From assembly GCA_900142905.1 (NCBI GenBank), contig FSRV01000002.1, forward strand, positions 1,736,001 to 1,800,000: a stretch of 64,000 bases of DNA, written 5' to 3'. The translations under genes and the position numbers were made by a program. The stretch is from Burkholderia sp. GAS332. GTDB lineage: Bacteria > Pseudomonadota > Gammaproteobacteria > Burkholderiales > Burkholderiaceae. Below the pieces are notes generated by a model that did not search any database, was not told where the DNA came from, and saw only the letters and a program-made list of their open reading frames with translations. This document shows positions 33,793 to 42,401 of the stretch, piece by piece (within the stretch, counting starts at the first letter, position 1; every line of letters begins with the position of its first letter).

Positions 33793-35601
33793 ATGTTCCG
33801 TAGAACCCTCTTACCCATCCCGTTTGCCGCGATGCTTGCGCTCGCAGCTTGCGGCAGCAATAACGTGAACACGCCGGCCTCGACGGCGGCGGGTGCATCG
33901 ACACCGGCATCCTCGCCGACCGTCGCAGTGTCGGCGCAGGATGCCGTCACAACCGCCACGCCGATCAAACACGTGGTGGTGATCTTCGGCGAGAACGTCT
34001 CGTTCGACCACTACTTCGCAACCTACCCGCAAGCCTCCAACCCGGTCGGCGAGCCGCAATTCACGGCAGCCGCGGGCACGCCGACGGTCAACAACCTCGC
34101 CAGCAACAACCTGATCGCTGCGAACCCGAACGCGCTGTCGACCTCGCCGAACACGGCAGGCCGCACGGTCGGCACCGTGACGGTCGCGGGCCTCGGCCTG
34201 CCGGCCGCCGATCTGCTGCCGTTCCGTCTCGATCGTTCGCAAGCCAATACGTCGAGCCAGAACCACGCGTATGCCGCGGAACAGCTCGCGTATAACAACG
34301 GCGCGATGGACTCGTTCCCGCTGTTCACGGCGGCAGGTTCGACGATTGCCGGCAGCACCGGCGCGTTCGCCACGAAGGGCCAGGTGCTCGGCTACTTCGA
34401 CGGCAACACGGTCACGGCAATGTGGAACTATGCGCAGAACTTCGCGATGAACCAGAACGCGTACACGGACACGTACGGTCCGTCGACGCCTGGCGCAATC
34501 GAAGTGGTGTCGGGCCAGAACAACGGCGTGGTAGTGACGGGCGGAACCTCGGCCAACGCGATTCCGGATTCGACCGGCGGCTTCACGCTGGTCGGCGACC
34601 TGGATCCGACCGGCGACGCTTGCACGATCGCGGCAAAGAGCTCGCCGACGGCCGCGATGTCGTCGAGCAACAAGAACATCGGCGACCTGCTCAACGCGAA
34701 GGGCCTCACGTGGGGCGGCTTCATGGGCGGCTTCAACCTGACCACGGTGAACGCGAACGGCACCACCGGCTGCGCACGCTCGACCTTCTCGCAAGTGCTG
34801 AACGCGACCAAGTCCGACTACGTGCAGCATCACAACTGGTTCCAGTACTACCCGACCACGGCCAACCTCGCGCACACGCGTCCGACGTCGACGGCGGTGA
34901 TCGGCATGACCGATCCGCTCGATAACTCGGCCACGCCGGTTCACCACCAGTACGACACCGACGACTTCTTTGCCGCGGTGAAGGCAGGCAACTATCCGTC
35001 GGTGAGCTTCCTGAAGGCGCCGGCGATCAGCGACGGTCACCCGGGCAACTCGGATCCGATCGACGAACAGGCTTTCGTCACGAAGGTGATCAACTTCCTG
35101 CAGCAACAGCCTGACTGGAAGAACACCGCCGTGATCATCGCCTACGACGATTCGGACGGTTGGTACGATCACCGCTTCATGGCGCCGAAGAACTCATCGT
35201 TCGATTCGATCACCGCGCAATCCGCAGGCGGCGTGACGGTGGCCGGCACCGACAATCTGAGCGGCACGGGTCAGTGCACGGCAACGGGTGCGACTCAACC
35301 GCAGGGCGTGAATGGCGGTGCGGTGAACGGCCGTTGCGGCCCGGGTACGCGTACGCCGTTTATCGTGGTGTCGCCGTGGGCGAAGGTCAACTTCGTCGAC
35401 GATACGCCGATCACCCAGGCCTCCGTGGTCAAGTTCATCGAGGACAACTGGCTCGGCGGTCAACGCCTTGGCAACGGTTCGTTCGATGCAACGGCGGGCA
35501 GCATCATGAACATGTTCAATTTCTCGGGCGTCGGCAACAATCCGACGGTGTTCCTGGATCAGAACCTGGGCATCAAGCTGTCGGCGGCGCCGGCTAGCTG
35601 A
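33793..35601 (+). CDS. AcpA/phospholipase-C-family phosphoesterase lipoprotein
   Basis: 602 residues. A lipoprotein signal ends LALAAC (Cys 20) and is followed by a Thr/Ser/Ala-rich linker to about residue 55. The catalytic domain opens with KHVVVIFGENVSFDHYFATYP, the family's E-N-x-S-F-D-H-Y-F motif. IIAYDDSDGWYDHR and GPGTRTPFIVVSPWAKVNFVDDT are the downstream metal-site and phosphatase motifs. Members include acid phosphatase AcpA and non-specific phospholipases C. It is followed by a di-haem peroxidase, with a terminator-like hairpin between. The codon use is strikingly regular, suggesting good expression. Confidence 0.87.
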   Translation: MFRRTLLPIPFAAMLALAACGSNNVNTPASTAAGASTPASSPTVAVSAQDAVTTATPIKHVVVIFGENVSFDHYFATYPQASNPVGEPQFTAAAGTPTVNNLASNNLIAANPNALSTSPNTAGRTVGTVTVAGLGLPAADLLPFRLDRSQANTSSQNHAYAAEQLAYNNGAMDSFPLFTAAGSTIAGSTGAFATKGQVLGYFDGNTVTAMWNYAQNFAMNQNAYTDTYGPSTPGAIEVVSGQNNGVVVTGGTSANAIPDSTGGFTLVGDLDPTGDACTIAAKSSPTAAMSSSNKNIGDLLNAKGLTWGGFMGGFNLTTVNANGTTGCARSTFSQVLNATKSDYVQHHNWFQYYPTTANLAHTRPTSTAVIGMTDPLDNSATPVHHQYDTDDFFAAVKAGNYPSVSFLKAPAISDGHPGNSDPIDEQAFVTKVINFLQQQPDWKNTAVIIAYDDSDGWYDHRFMAPKNSSFDSITAQSAGGVTVAGTDNLSGTGQCTATGATQPQGVNGGAVNGRCGPGTRTPFIVVSPWAKVNFVDDTPITQASVVKFIEDNWLGGQRLGNGSFDATAGSIMNMFNFSGVGNNPTVFLDQNLGIKLSAAPAS

Positions 35602-35727
35602 GCGGCAATCGTGCGCACTCTCCTTCCAGTGCGCTTGCCGTCACGTCATGCACACCTGCTGTTCGTGCAGGACGTGATGAAACGCGGCGCTGGGAGGCGC
35701 ACGAAACACATCGAGCTGTAGTTGGGC

Positions 35728-35766
35728 ATCGAGCCAGTGCAACCGTGCTGGCTCGATTTGCTTTTT
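35728..35766 (+). terminator. Intrinsic terminator after the phosphoesterase gene
   Basis: ATCGAGCCAG, a ten-base loop and CTGGCTCGAT form a perfect 10-bp stem, followed by TTTGCTTTTT. It lies only 36 bases before the peroxidase start. Either the peroxidase is expressed by read-through or its promoter overlaps the hairpin. Confidence 0.8.
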
Positions 35767-35801
35767 GATCGCACCCGATTGAATTACTTGTCATCAACGC
35801 C

Positions 35802-37253
35802 ATGAACCATCCTTCAGACGCCGTCCTGCCGTCGCATGTGCCTGCCGGCGGGGAGCCGGGCCCTGTCATTACCCGTCGCTCGTGGCTTAGGCTGCTCGCA
35901 TGGAGCGCCGCCGGCATCGTGTTCGCGCTCGTCGTGGTTTGCGCCTACGCGCTCGTCTACCCGGAACGGATGTCGCCCGCAGTCGGCGCGATCGTCGAAG
36001 ACATCACCGGCGCGAATCCTAACCCGGTTCATTTGATGCGTCCGATAGACGCGCCGCTGAGCGCGGTTGCGCTGCTCGGCAAACAGATTTTCTTCGACCC
36101 GACGCTGTCGGCGTCGGGTACGCAGTCGTGCGCGTCGTGCCACTCGCCGCAGCACGCCTATGCACCGGATAACGCGTTTCCGGTGCAACTCGGCGGCGCG
36201 CATATGAATCAGGCCGGCTACCGGCCGCCGCCGTCGTTGGCGTATCTGTACCGCCAGGCGCCATTCAGCATCGGGCCGGATCAGGGCGATACCGATGTGC
36301 CGGTGGATATGACGCAACTGGCGTCACAGGCGGCCGGCGTGCAGCGCGCGCAGAAGACGGCGCTCGCCGCGCCCGCCGCCCCGGCGATGGTGCCGCAAGG
36401 CGGACTGTTCTGGGACGGCCGTGCCGATACGCTGCAAATTCAGGCAATCGGTCCGCTGATGAATCCGGTGGAGATGGCCAATGCGACCGAGGCAGATGTC
36501 GCGCACAAGCTGCTGCAGACGAAATATCTGGATCAGTTCAAACAGATCTTCGGTGGGGGCATCGTCAACAATCCGAGTCTGTTGATTTCGGAAGCGATGT
36601 TCGCCGTGGGCCGGTATCAGACAGAGGATCAATCGTTTCATGCCTTTACCAGCAAGTACGATTACTGGCTCGAAGGTAAAGCGCGGCTGACGCACGCTGA
36701 ATTGCACGGCTTGCAACTGTTCAATGACAAGGACAAGGCGAACTGCGCGGGTTGCCACTTGAGCCAGCCTAGCAAGGACGGCTTGCCGCCGGTGTTTACC
36801 GATACGCAGTTTGAGGCGCTTGGCGTGCCGCGCAATCCGGCTATTCCGGCGAATAAGGACCCGAAATTCTTCGATATGGGCGTGTGCGGGCCGTTCCGCG
36901 ACGACATGACGAAGGAAACGCAATACTGCGGGATGTTCCTGACGCCGACCCTGCGCAACGTTGCCGAGCGCAAGGTGTTCTTCCATAACGGCGTGTATCA
37001 CGACCTCAAGCAGGTCATGGACTTCTATAACCTGCGCAATACGGCGCCCGAGAAGATCTATCCGCGGGATGCGTCCGGCAAGGTGCAGAAGTACAACGAT
37101 CTGCCGGCTCAGTATCACGCCAATATCGACGTCGCCGATGCGCCGTTTGATCGTAAGTTCGGGGATCAGCCGGCTATGACGGATCAGGATATTCAGGACA
37201 TCATTGCGTTCATGAAGACACTGAGCGACGGGTATAAGGCTGCAGGATCCTGA
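35802..37253 (+). CDS. Di-haem cytochrome c peroxidase (MauG/CcpA family)
   Basis: 483 residues. One N-terminal membrane span (LLAWSAAGIVFALVVVCAYALVYP, about 31-54) anchors a periplasmic domain with two haem-binding CxxCH sites: CASCH at 110-114 and CAGCH at 315-319. Between them lie GGLFWDGRADTLQIQAIGPLMNPVEMAN and the MauG/CCP calcium and Trp regions. It reduces peroxide or carries out a haem-based oxidation. It lies downstream of the AcpA-type phosphoesterase, an arrangement suggesting joint action in the envelope; the link is not established. Confidence 0.88.
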   Translation: MNHPSDAVLPSHVPAGGEPGPVITRRSWLRLLAWSAAGIVFALVVVCAYALVYPERMSPAVGAIVEDITGANPNPVHLMRPIDAPLSAVALLGKQIFFDPTLSASGTQSCASCHSPQHAYAPDNAFPVQLGGAHMNQAGYRPPPSLAYLYRQAPFSIGPDQGDTDVPVDMTQLASQAAGVQRAQKTALAAPAAPAMVPQGGLFWDGRADTLQIQAIGPLMNPVEMANATEADVAHKLLQTKYLDQFKQIFGGGIVNNPSLLISEAMFAVGRYQTEDQSFHAFTSKYDYWLEGKARLTHAELHGLQLFNDKDKANCAGCHLSQPSKDGLPPVFTDTQFEALGVPRNPAIPANKDPKFFDMGVCGPFRDDMTKETQYCGMFLTPTLRNVAERKVFFHNGVYHDLKQVMDFYNLRNTAPEKIYPRDASGKVQKYNDLPAQYHANIDVADAPFDRKFGDQPAMTDQDIQDIIAFMKTLSDGYKAAGS

Positions 37254-37351
37254 CCTGCCTCGGGAGGCGGGTCATCCAGCCTTTGCGCAGCATGGCGCGA
37301 GCCGGTGAGGTATCCTTGCCGGTTCCGCGACCTCTATCCGTACCCTGCCCG

Positions 37352-38044
37352 ATGGCCGATTTCCCTTTCGACGCCGTACTCTTCGACTGCGACGGCGTGC
37401 TCGTCGACTCCGAACCCATCACCAACCGCGTGCTGACCGAGATGCTCGGCGAGTTGGGCTGGCATTTGAGCCTCGAAGAGACGATGCAAATTTTTGTCGG
37501 CAAGGCCGTCAGGGATGAAGCCGCACTCATCGAAGCGCGCACCGGCTTCGCGATTACGCCGGACTGGCTGATGCAGTTCCGCGCGCGCCGCAATGAGGCG
37601 CTCGATCGGGAGCTGGTGGCGATTGATGGCGCGGCGTCCGCAGTGCGCGCGCTTTACGCGGCACTCGACGGACGCATCGCTGTCGCGTCGGGCGCCGACC
37701 GCATCAAAGTGGAATTGCAACTGGCGAAGGCCGGTATTCTCGACTGCTTCGAAGGGCGTATCTTCAGCGGCCACGAAACACCCCGCAACAAGCCCTATCC
37801 CGATGTCTATCTCGCCGCGGCCGCGGGGGTGGGCATCGAACCGCAACGTTGCGCTGTGGTGGACGATACCGTCACGGGCGTGACAGCAGGCGTGGCCGCC
37901 GGTGCCACCGTGTTCGGCTATTGTCCGAAAGAACTGAGCCACAGCAGCGCGACTGCCTTGCATGGTGCGGGCGCGGCTCACGTCTTCAGGGACATGGCCG
38001 AATTGCCCGCCCTGCTCGCCGGATGGCGCGGCGTGCAGGGTTGA
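37352..38044 (+). CDS. HAD-superfamily sugar-phosphatase-like hydrolase
   Basis: 230 residues. Motif I is DAVLFDCDGVLVDSEP (nucleophile Asp and acid Asp), motif II the Ser in AVASGADRIKVE, motif III a Lys near ETPRNKPYPDVYL and motif IV VVDDTVTGVTAG. The subfamily IA cap follows motif I. It is similar in layout to 6-phosphogluconate phosphatase YieH and beta-phosphoglucomutase-like enzymes. I placed the start at MADFPF (37352); the frame is open 69 bases further upstream. It stands alone. Confidence 0.85.
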   Translation: MADFPFDAVLFDCDGVLVDSEPITNRVLTEMLGELGWHLSLEETMQIFVGKAVRDEAALIEARTGFAITPDWLMQFRARRNEALDRELVAIDGAASAVRALYAALDGRIAVASGADRIKVELQLAKAGILDCFEGRIFSGHETPRNKPYPDVYLAAAAGVGIEPQRCAVVDDTVTGVTAGVAAGATVFGYCPKELSHSSATALHGAGAAHVFRDMAELPALLAGWRGVQG

Positions 38045-38069
38045 GGACACCCGTCGTTACTCGACGACG

Positions 38070-38462
38070 CTACTCGAAGGCAGGGTCGATCGGCACGCGA
38101 TATCCGACCGCGAGGCGGTTGGTCTCGTTCGCCATACCGACCACCGCCAGCAGCTCGCCGAACATCTCGTCGGTCATGCCCGCGCGGCGGGCCGCCGCCG
38201 TATGGCTCGCGACGCAGTACCCGCAGTTGTTCGTCACGCTCACCGCGACGTAAAGCAATTCCTTGATCAGCGGATCGAGCGCACCCGGCGCCATCACGTC
38301 CTTCAGACTGTCCCACGTGCGCGCGAGCGTAGGCGGATGCTGGGCGATGTATTTCCAGAAGTTGTTGACGTCGTCGACCTGGCGGGTCTGCTTGATGTCG
38401 TCGTAGACGGCTTTGACTTCAGGCGAAGCTGTGGAATATTCGACGGCTTTAAGCTGGCTCAT
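38070..38462 (-). CDS. AhpD-like carboxymuconolactone-decarboxylase-family protein
   Basis: 130 residues. KELLYVAVSVTNNCGYCVASHTAAARRAGMTDE carries the C-x-x-C-x-x-x-H motif of the alkylhydroperoxidase AhpD core. Its two cysteines form a redox disulfide. A strong GGAGGAGG ribosome site precedes ATG 38462, so the long upstream open frame is not coding. It may act in peroxide or nitrosative defence. It is convergent with the HAD gene. Confidence 0.83.
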   Translation of the reverse strand: MSQLKAVEYSTASPEVKAVYDDIKQTRQVDDVNNFWKYIAQHPPTLARTWDSLKDVMAPGALDPLIKELLYVAVSVTNNCGYCVASHTAAARRAGMTDEMFGELLAVVGMANETNRLAVGYRVPIDPAFE

Positions 38463-38758
38463 ACCTCCTCCTTTGCTTGCTAATGGAAATCGGCGATTCG
38501 TGCGCAAGTGGCGCAGGGTTGCCCATTGTGCCCAGAATTGCGCTGGGCGTAGCGAACGTTCGCAACGGCGTAGCTGTTGGTGGTGCACCAACACCGTAGC
38601 GTCACGAGTCGGTGTATCTCGACCATCTTGCGCTCGCGAGATCGGTAGATGTGGACGCCAACCCGCTTTGCGGTGGATGGCATGGTGTGTGCAATGGGAA
38701 TCAATGAGCGCGGCGATACCCGGGCTCACTGTCAATCCAACCTTGCCGGAGATCCACC
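38463..38758. other. Divergent leader of the AhpD-like and double-glycine peptide genes
   Basis: 296 bases with no ORF I would support and no clear terminator. It must hold promoters for both flanking genes, but no convincing hexamer pair stands out. Confidence 0.35.
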
Positions 38759-39007
38759 ATGAAAGCGCTAGCTCTCAAAGATTTGCCCCGCGTCGATGAA
38801 CTCGACCGCTCGGCTTCGCAATCCGTCCGCGGCGGCATCGCCTGCCTCACCCGGGAAGCACCGTCTGCTTGCCCTGGCGGGATGATGCCGCCTGTTGTCG
38901 CTCAGCGCGGCTGGGAGTGTCCACCGGTTCATTGGGGTTGCGGGCCTGTCCAGGTCCCATACAGCGAGCCGCCTTACCACTCCGAGCCGGTGGTCGTGCC
39001 ACTTTAG
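38759..39007 (+). CDS. Small peptide with double-glycine-type leader
   Basis: 82 residues with a GGAG ribosome site. The first 26 residues (MKALALKDLPRVDELDRSAS then QSVRGG) follow the pattern seen in small Burkholderiales peptides whose leader ends in a double glycine: charged, L-x-x-L-D-x-x-x-x-x-V-R-G-G. The remaining 56 residues are rich in Pro, Gly, Trp and Tyr, with four cysteines (CLTREAPSACPGGMMPP, ECPPVHWGCGP). It could be a bacteriocin-like or modified peptide precursor. No peptidase-transporter or maturation enzyme is next to it. Confidence 0.6.
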   Translation: MKALALKDLPRVDELDRSASQSVRGGIACLTREAPSACPGGMMPPVVAQRGWECPPVHWGCGPVQVPYSEPPYHSEPVVVPL

Positions 39008-39175
39008 GCAACGCGAGAAACTGCACGAAGATAGACGGGCGAGCATGGCGGCCCGTCTACTTTCATCGCCCCGCCGTTCACGCACAGATCGACGTTCAAT
39101 CCTGTCGATGTGTCTTCAGCCAGGCGAGCACGTCAGCAGCCTGAAAACGCCTTGCGCCGCCGCGCCTGGATATCG

Positions 39176-40561
39176 TTACGTCCCTGTATCGCGCGGACGC
39201 AGCACCTGCCCACTCCGACCGTCTTCCACTATCCAGCCCTCGGCTCTTAATTGCTCACGCAGACGATCAGCCTCGTTCCAGTCCTTAGCCGCGCGGGCCA
39301 TTTCACGCTCATCGAAGAGAAGCGCGATATCAGCGGGAATCGCAGGCAGGTCCTCCTTCCAGTCGGCTAGCCGTAGTCCGAGCACGACGTCGAAGCGATC
39401 GACCGTCGCTCGCCGTGTCGTCGCCGGAAGATCGCTTCTCACCACCTCCCACAACACAGCAAGCGCGCGCGGCAAGTTCAGATCCTGATCGACCTCGGCC
39501 TTGAAGCGGGCCACCAAACTCAAATCAGGCGTACCGCCTTCCGGCCACTGCACATAAGATCTGCGCAAACGGTCCAACGCGGATTGCGCGGCATCGAGCG
39601 CTTCCGGATTGAAGCGCAACGTGCTTCGATAGTGCGCGCCCAGGCATAGGTAGCGATACGCGAGCGGATCGATGCCGCGCTCGATCAAGGTTTGCAGGCG
39701 TACGAAGTCACCGCCCGACTTCGACATCTTGCCGGCGTCCAGCGTGAGGAAATGGCCGTGCATCCAGAAGTTCGCGAGGCGGGTTCCATGGCGTGCCTGA
39801 GTCTGCGCGATTTCATTGCTGTGATGCACGGCGATGTGATCTTCTCCGCCGCAATGAATGTCGAACCACGAGCCTAAGTACTTCGCCGACATCGCCGAGC
39901 ATTCGATATGCCAGCCGGGAAAGCCTCGCCCCCATGGACTATCCCACTCCATTTGCCGTTTCGTGTCCGGTGGACTGAATTTCCACAGCGCGAAATCCGT
40001 CGCGTGCCGCTTCTCTCCCAGCGCAACACGTTTGCCGGCCTGCAACCCGGCTACATCAAGACGCGCGAGATAGCCGTAATCGTCCTGTTGACTCGTGTCG
40101 AAGTAGATGCCGTCGGCTGTACGATAGATGTAGCCGTTGCGCTCGAGTTCGGCGATGAAATCGATCTGTTCGGCGATGTGATCGGTCGCGCGGCACCACA
40201 CTGCTGGCTCCAGCAGGTTCAGCGCGTGCCAGTCCCGCATGAAAGCCGCGGTATAGCGCTCCGCGATCGCCCACGCTGACTCGCCGGTGCGCCGGCTGCC
40301 CTTCTCCATTTTGTCTTCGCCTTCGTCGGCATCCGAGACCAGATGACCGACGTCGGTGATATTGACGACGTGCCGCACGGTATAGCCGTTCAACCCCAGC
40401 ACGCGGCGCAGCACGTCTTCGAACACGTAGGTTCGAAGATTGCCGATATGTGCGTGGTCGTACACCGTAGGGCCGCAGCAATACAGGCCCACGCGGTCCG
40501 CTTGAATGGGCGTGAAAGCGCGCAAGGTGCGCGACCAGGTGTCGTACAGGGCGAGCGGCAT
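39176..40561 (-). CDS. cysS: Cysteinyl-tRNA synthetase
   Basis: 461 residues, the same length as E. coli CysRS. Class I signatures are HIGN (in [19 protein letters not shown]) and KMSKS (in [14 protein letters not shown]). The zinc site is complete: the Cys in YCCGP, the Cys in [10 protein letters not shown], and His and Glu in HHSNEIAQ. It charges tRNA-Cys. The frame is open upstream, but [16 protein letters not shown] at 40561 is the family start, with AGGA before it. A Cys-codon leader and an intrinsic terminator precede it, suggesting control by charged tRNA-Cys. It may be a second cysS copy. Confidence 0.92.
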   Translation of the reverse strand: MPLALYDTWSRTLRAFTPIQADRVGLYCCGPTVYDHAHIGNLRTYVFEDVLRRVLGLNGYTVRHVVNITDVGHLVSDADEGEDKMEKGSRRTGESAWAIAERYTAAFMRDWHALNLLEPAVWCRATDHIAEQIDFIAELERNGYIYRTADGIYFDTSQQDDYGYLARLDVAGLQAGKRVALGEKRHATDFALWKFSPPDTKRQMEWDSPWGRGFPGWHIECSAMSAKYLGSWFDIHCGGEDHIAVHHSNEIAQTQARHGTRLANFWMHGHFLTLDAGKMSKSGGDFVRLQTLIERGIDPLAYRYLCLGAHYRSTLRFNPEALDAAQSALDRLRRSYVQWPEGGTPDLSLVARFKAEVDQDLNLPRALAVLWEVVRSDLPATTRRATVDRFDVVLGLRLADWKEDLPAIPADIALLFDEREMARAAKDWNEADRLREQLRAEGWIVEDGRSGQVLRPRDTGT

Positions 40562-40594
40562 TTGAATTCCTGTGGTGTCGAGCGCGTAAGAAAC

Positions 40595-40624
40595 AAAAAA
40601 GCCACCGGTCTTGTGACGGGTGGC
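40595..40624 (-). terminator. Intrinsic terminator in the cysS leader (attenuator)
   Basis: Read on the minus strand, GCCACCCGTC-ACAA-GACCGGTGGC forms a 10-bp stem with one mismatch, followed by TTTTTTG. It lies 33 bases after the Cys-rich leader peptide's stop and 34 bases before the cysS ATG. A terminator in this position makes sense only as a regulated attenuator or as the end of an upstream transcript; no upstream gene on this strand would need it. Confidence 0.8.
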
Positions 40625-40656
40625 CTCAGGGATACGGACGTGTACAGATCGACTCG

Positions 40657-40734
40657 CTAGACGCAAGCTCCCCTTGGCAGGCTGCAACAGCATGCGCGCA
40701 AAGAATGCGAACGGGAAAGGATAGAAGCGGTCAT
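40657..40734 (-). CDS. Cysteine-rich leader peptide of cysS (25 residues)
   Basis: ATG at 40734 with AGGA eight bases upstream, TAG at 40657-40659. The peptide has three consecutive cysteines at residues 15-17 (codons TGC TGT TGC) and another Cys at 24, next to last. Four Cys in 25 residues, three of them adjacent, is far above chance. It precedes an intrinsic terminator and a gene for the Cys-specific tRNA synthetase. This is the classic layout of ribosome-mediated attenuation: stalling at Cys codons when Cys-tRNA is low would let an antiterminator form. I could not identify the competing antiterminator hairpin by eye. Confidence 0.65.
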   Translation of the reverse strand: MTASILSRSHSLRACCCSLPRGACV

Positions 40735-40913
40735 GGAAACGATCCTAACGCGGGTTTCGAGGCGGGTCAATCCCGCACACGACTTGGCAACTGCCGCACA
40801 CCGAGTCGCACGGGCTTCAAGCGCTGCGCTTCAGCCGGACATCTCAACGAAGACCGACCGGCACACGGCAACTCAATCGTCACCGTATGCACTGCGAGCA
40901 GTCGCAATTGCGG

Positions 40914-42341
40914 TTAAGCCTTCGCTACACGCCCATAGGTATCTTCGAAGCGGACGATATCGTCCTCGCCAAGATAAGCGCCCGACTGCACCTCGATCAA
41001 CTCGAGCGGAATCTTGCCCGGATTCAGCAACCGATGCGTGACCCCGAGCGGAATGTACGTCGATTGATTTTCAGTCAGGATGATCTCGTTATCGCCGTTG
41101 GTGACGAGCGCGGTGCCCTTGACGACGATCCAATGTTCCGCGCGATGATGGTGCATCTGCAAGCTCAGTTGCGCGCCGGGGCTAACGACGATGCGCTTGA
41201 CCTGGAACCGGTCGCCGCTGTCGATGCCTTCGTACGATCCCCACGGCCGCACCACACGGCGGTGCGTGACCGACTCGTGACGTCCCATGGCATTCAACTG
41301 CGCCACGATCTTCTTGACGTCTTGTGCCTGGTCGCGATGCGCCACGAGCACGGCATCGGCAGTCTCAACGATCACGATGTTATCCAGCCCGATCGCGGCC
41401 ACCAGCCGGTGTTCAGCGCGGATATACGAATTGGTCACTGCATCGGTCAGCACGTCGCCCATCAGCGCATTGTCTTGCGCGTCACGTGCGGCAATATCTG
41501 CAAGCGCAGTCCACGAGCCGATGTCGTTCCAGCCGAGATCCGCTACTGCGACCACGGCGGCGCGTTTCGTTTTTTCCATCACGGCATGATCGACCGAGAT
41601 GTTCGGACAGGCCGAGAAGCTCTCTGCTTCGAGACGCACAAAATCGTTGTCGCGTTGCGCACCTTCCAGCGAAAGCTCCGCCTGCTTCGCGATCTCGGGC
41701 TCATAGCGGCGCAGTTCTTCCATGTAGGTGGAAGCTTTAAGCATGAACATGCCGCTGTTCCAGTAGTAGCGCCCATCAGCGAGGAAACGCTGCGCCGTCT
41801 CCGCATCCGGTTTTTCGACGAAGGAGTCGACCACAAAATTCTGCGCGCCTTCGAGTGTCGAGCCTGCACGGATGTAGCCGTAGCCGGTGTGCGGTTCGGT
41901 TGGCGTGATGCCAAAAGTAACCAGATAGCCGTCTCTGGCAATCTGCGCAGCGGCTTCGGCGGCTTTGATGAAAGCCGCTTCGCCGGTAATCACGTGATCG
42001 GACGGCAGAACCAGCAGCAATGAGTCGGGGCTTTCGCGCATGGCCAGCAACGCCGCCACCGCGATAGCCGGCGCCGTGTTGCGGCTGGCCGGTTCGAGCA
42101 CGATTGCCGACGACACGACATCGACCTGGCGCAACTGCTCGGCGACGAGAAAGCGCTGTTCATTATTGGTGACGACGATCGGCGATGCGATGTCGGCAAT
42201 GCCCCGCAAACGCAATGCGGTTTGCTGAACCAGTGTGTTTTCGCCCGTCAACTTGAGATATTGCTTCGGATATCCGCCACGCGACATCGGCCACAGCCGG
42301 GTGCCGCTTCCGCCGCAAAGAATCACTGGATGAATATGCAT
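40914..42341 (-). CDS. manC: Mannose-1-phosphate guanylyltransferase / mannose-6-phosphate isomerase
   Basis: 475 residues. The nucleotidyltransferase domain opens with ILCGGSGTRLWPMSRGGYPKQYLKL, the GTP-binding pyrophosphorylase signature. The C-terminal cupin domain contains LSLQMHHHRAEHWIVVKGTALVTNGD, the metal-binding type II phosphomannose isomerase. It makes GDP-mannose, the precursor of GDP-heptose-like or 6-deoxy sugars in capsules of this kind. The start at 42341 has a GAGGGA ribosome site. It is the last gene of the minus-strand capsule operon. In B. pseudomallei CPS I, manC flanks the same locus. Confidence 0.9.
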   Translation of the reverse strand: MHIHPVILCGGSGTRLWPMSRGGYPKQYLKLTGENTLVQQTALRLRGIADIASPIVVTNNEQRFLVAEQLRQVDVVSSAIVLEPASRNTAPAIAVAALLAMRESPDSLLLVLPSDHVITGEAAFIKAAEAAAQIARDGYLVTFGITPTEPHTGYGYIRAGSTLEGAQNFVVDSFVEKPDAETAQRFLADGRYYWNSGMFMLKASTYMEELRRYEPEIAKQAELSLEGAQRDNDFVRLEAESFSACPNISVDHAVMEKTKRAAVVAVADLGWNDIGSWTALADIAARDAQDNALMGDVLTDAVTNSYIRAEHRLVAAIGLDNIVIVETADAVLVAHRDQAQDVKKIVAQLNAMGRHESVTHRRVVRPWGSYEGIDSGDRFQVKRIVVSPGAQLSLQMHHHRAEHWIVVKGTALVTNGDNEIILTENQSTYIPLGVTHRLLNPGKIPLELIEVQSGAYLGEDDIVRFEDTYGRVAKA

Positions 42342-42401
42342 GGTTTTTTCCCTCTCTAGGTATTGTTTGAATTTGCGCGGCCCAACTCTCCCGGCCCCCA
42401 T

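Noticed and set aside
33811..35172. A 453-codon minus-strand frame opposite the AcpA-type gene
   Set aside because: Composition is Arg/Val/His repeats with no domain. The plus strand has a lipoprotein signal and catalytic motifs, so this is a shadow of strong codon bias.
38480..38704. 74-codon minus-strand ORF upstream of the AhpD-like gene
   Set aside because: No ribosome site, no recognisable sequence, and it lies in what should be the divergent promoter region.
40595..40734. cysS leader considered as a T-box riboswitch
   Set aside because: I see no T-box (UGGN) bulge sequence or specifier stem, and T-boxes are rare in proteobacteria. A Cys-codon leader ORF explains the layout better.
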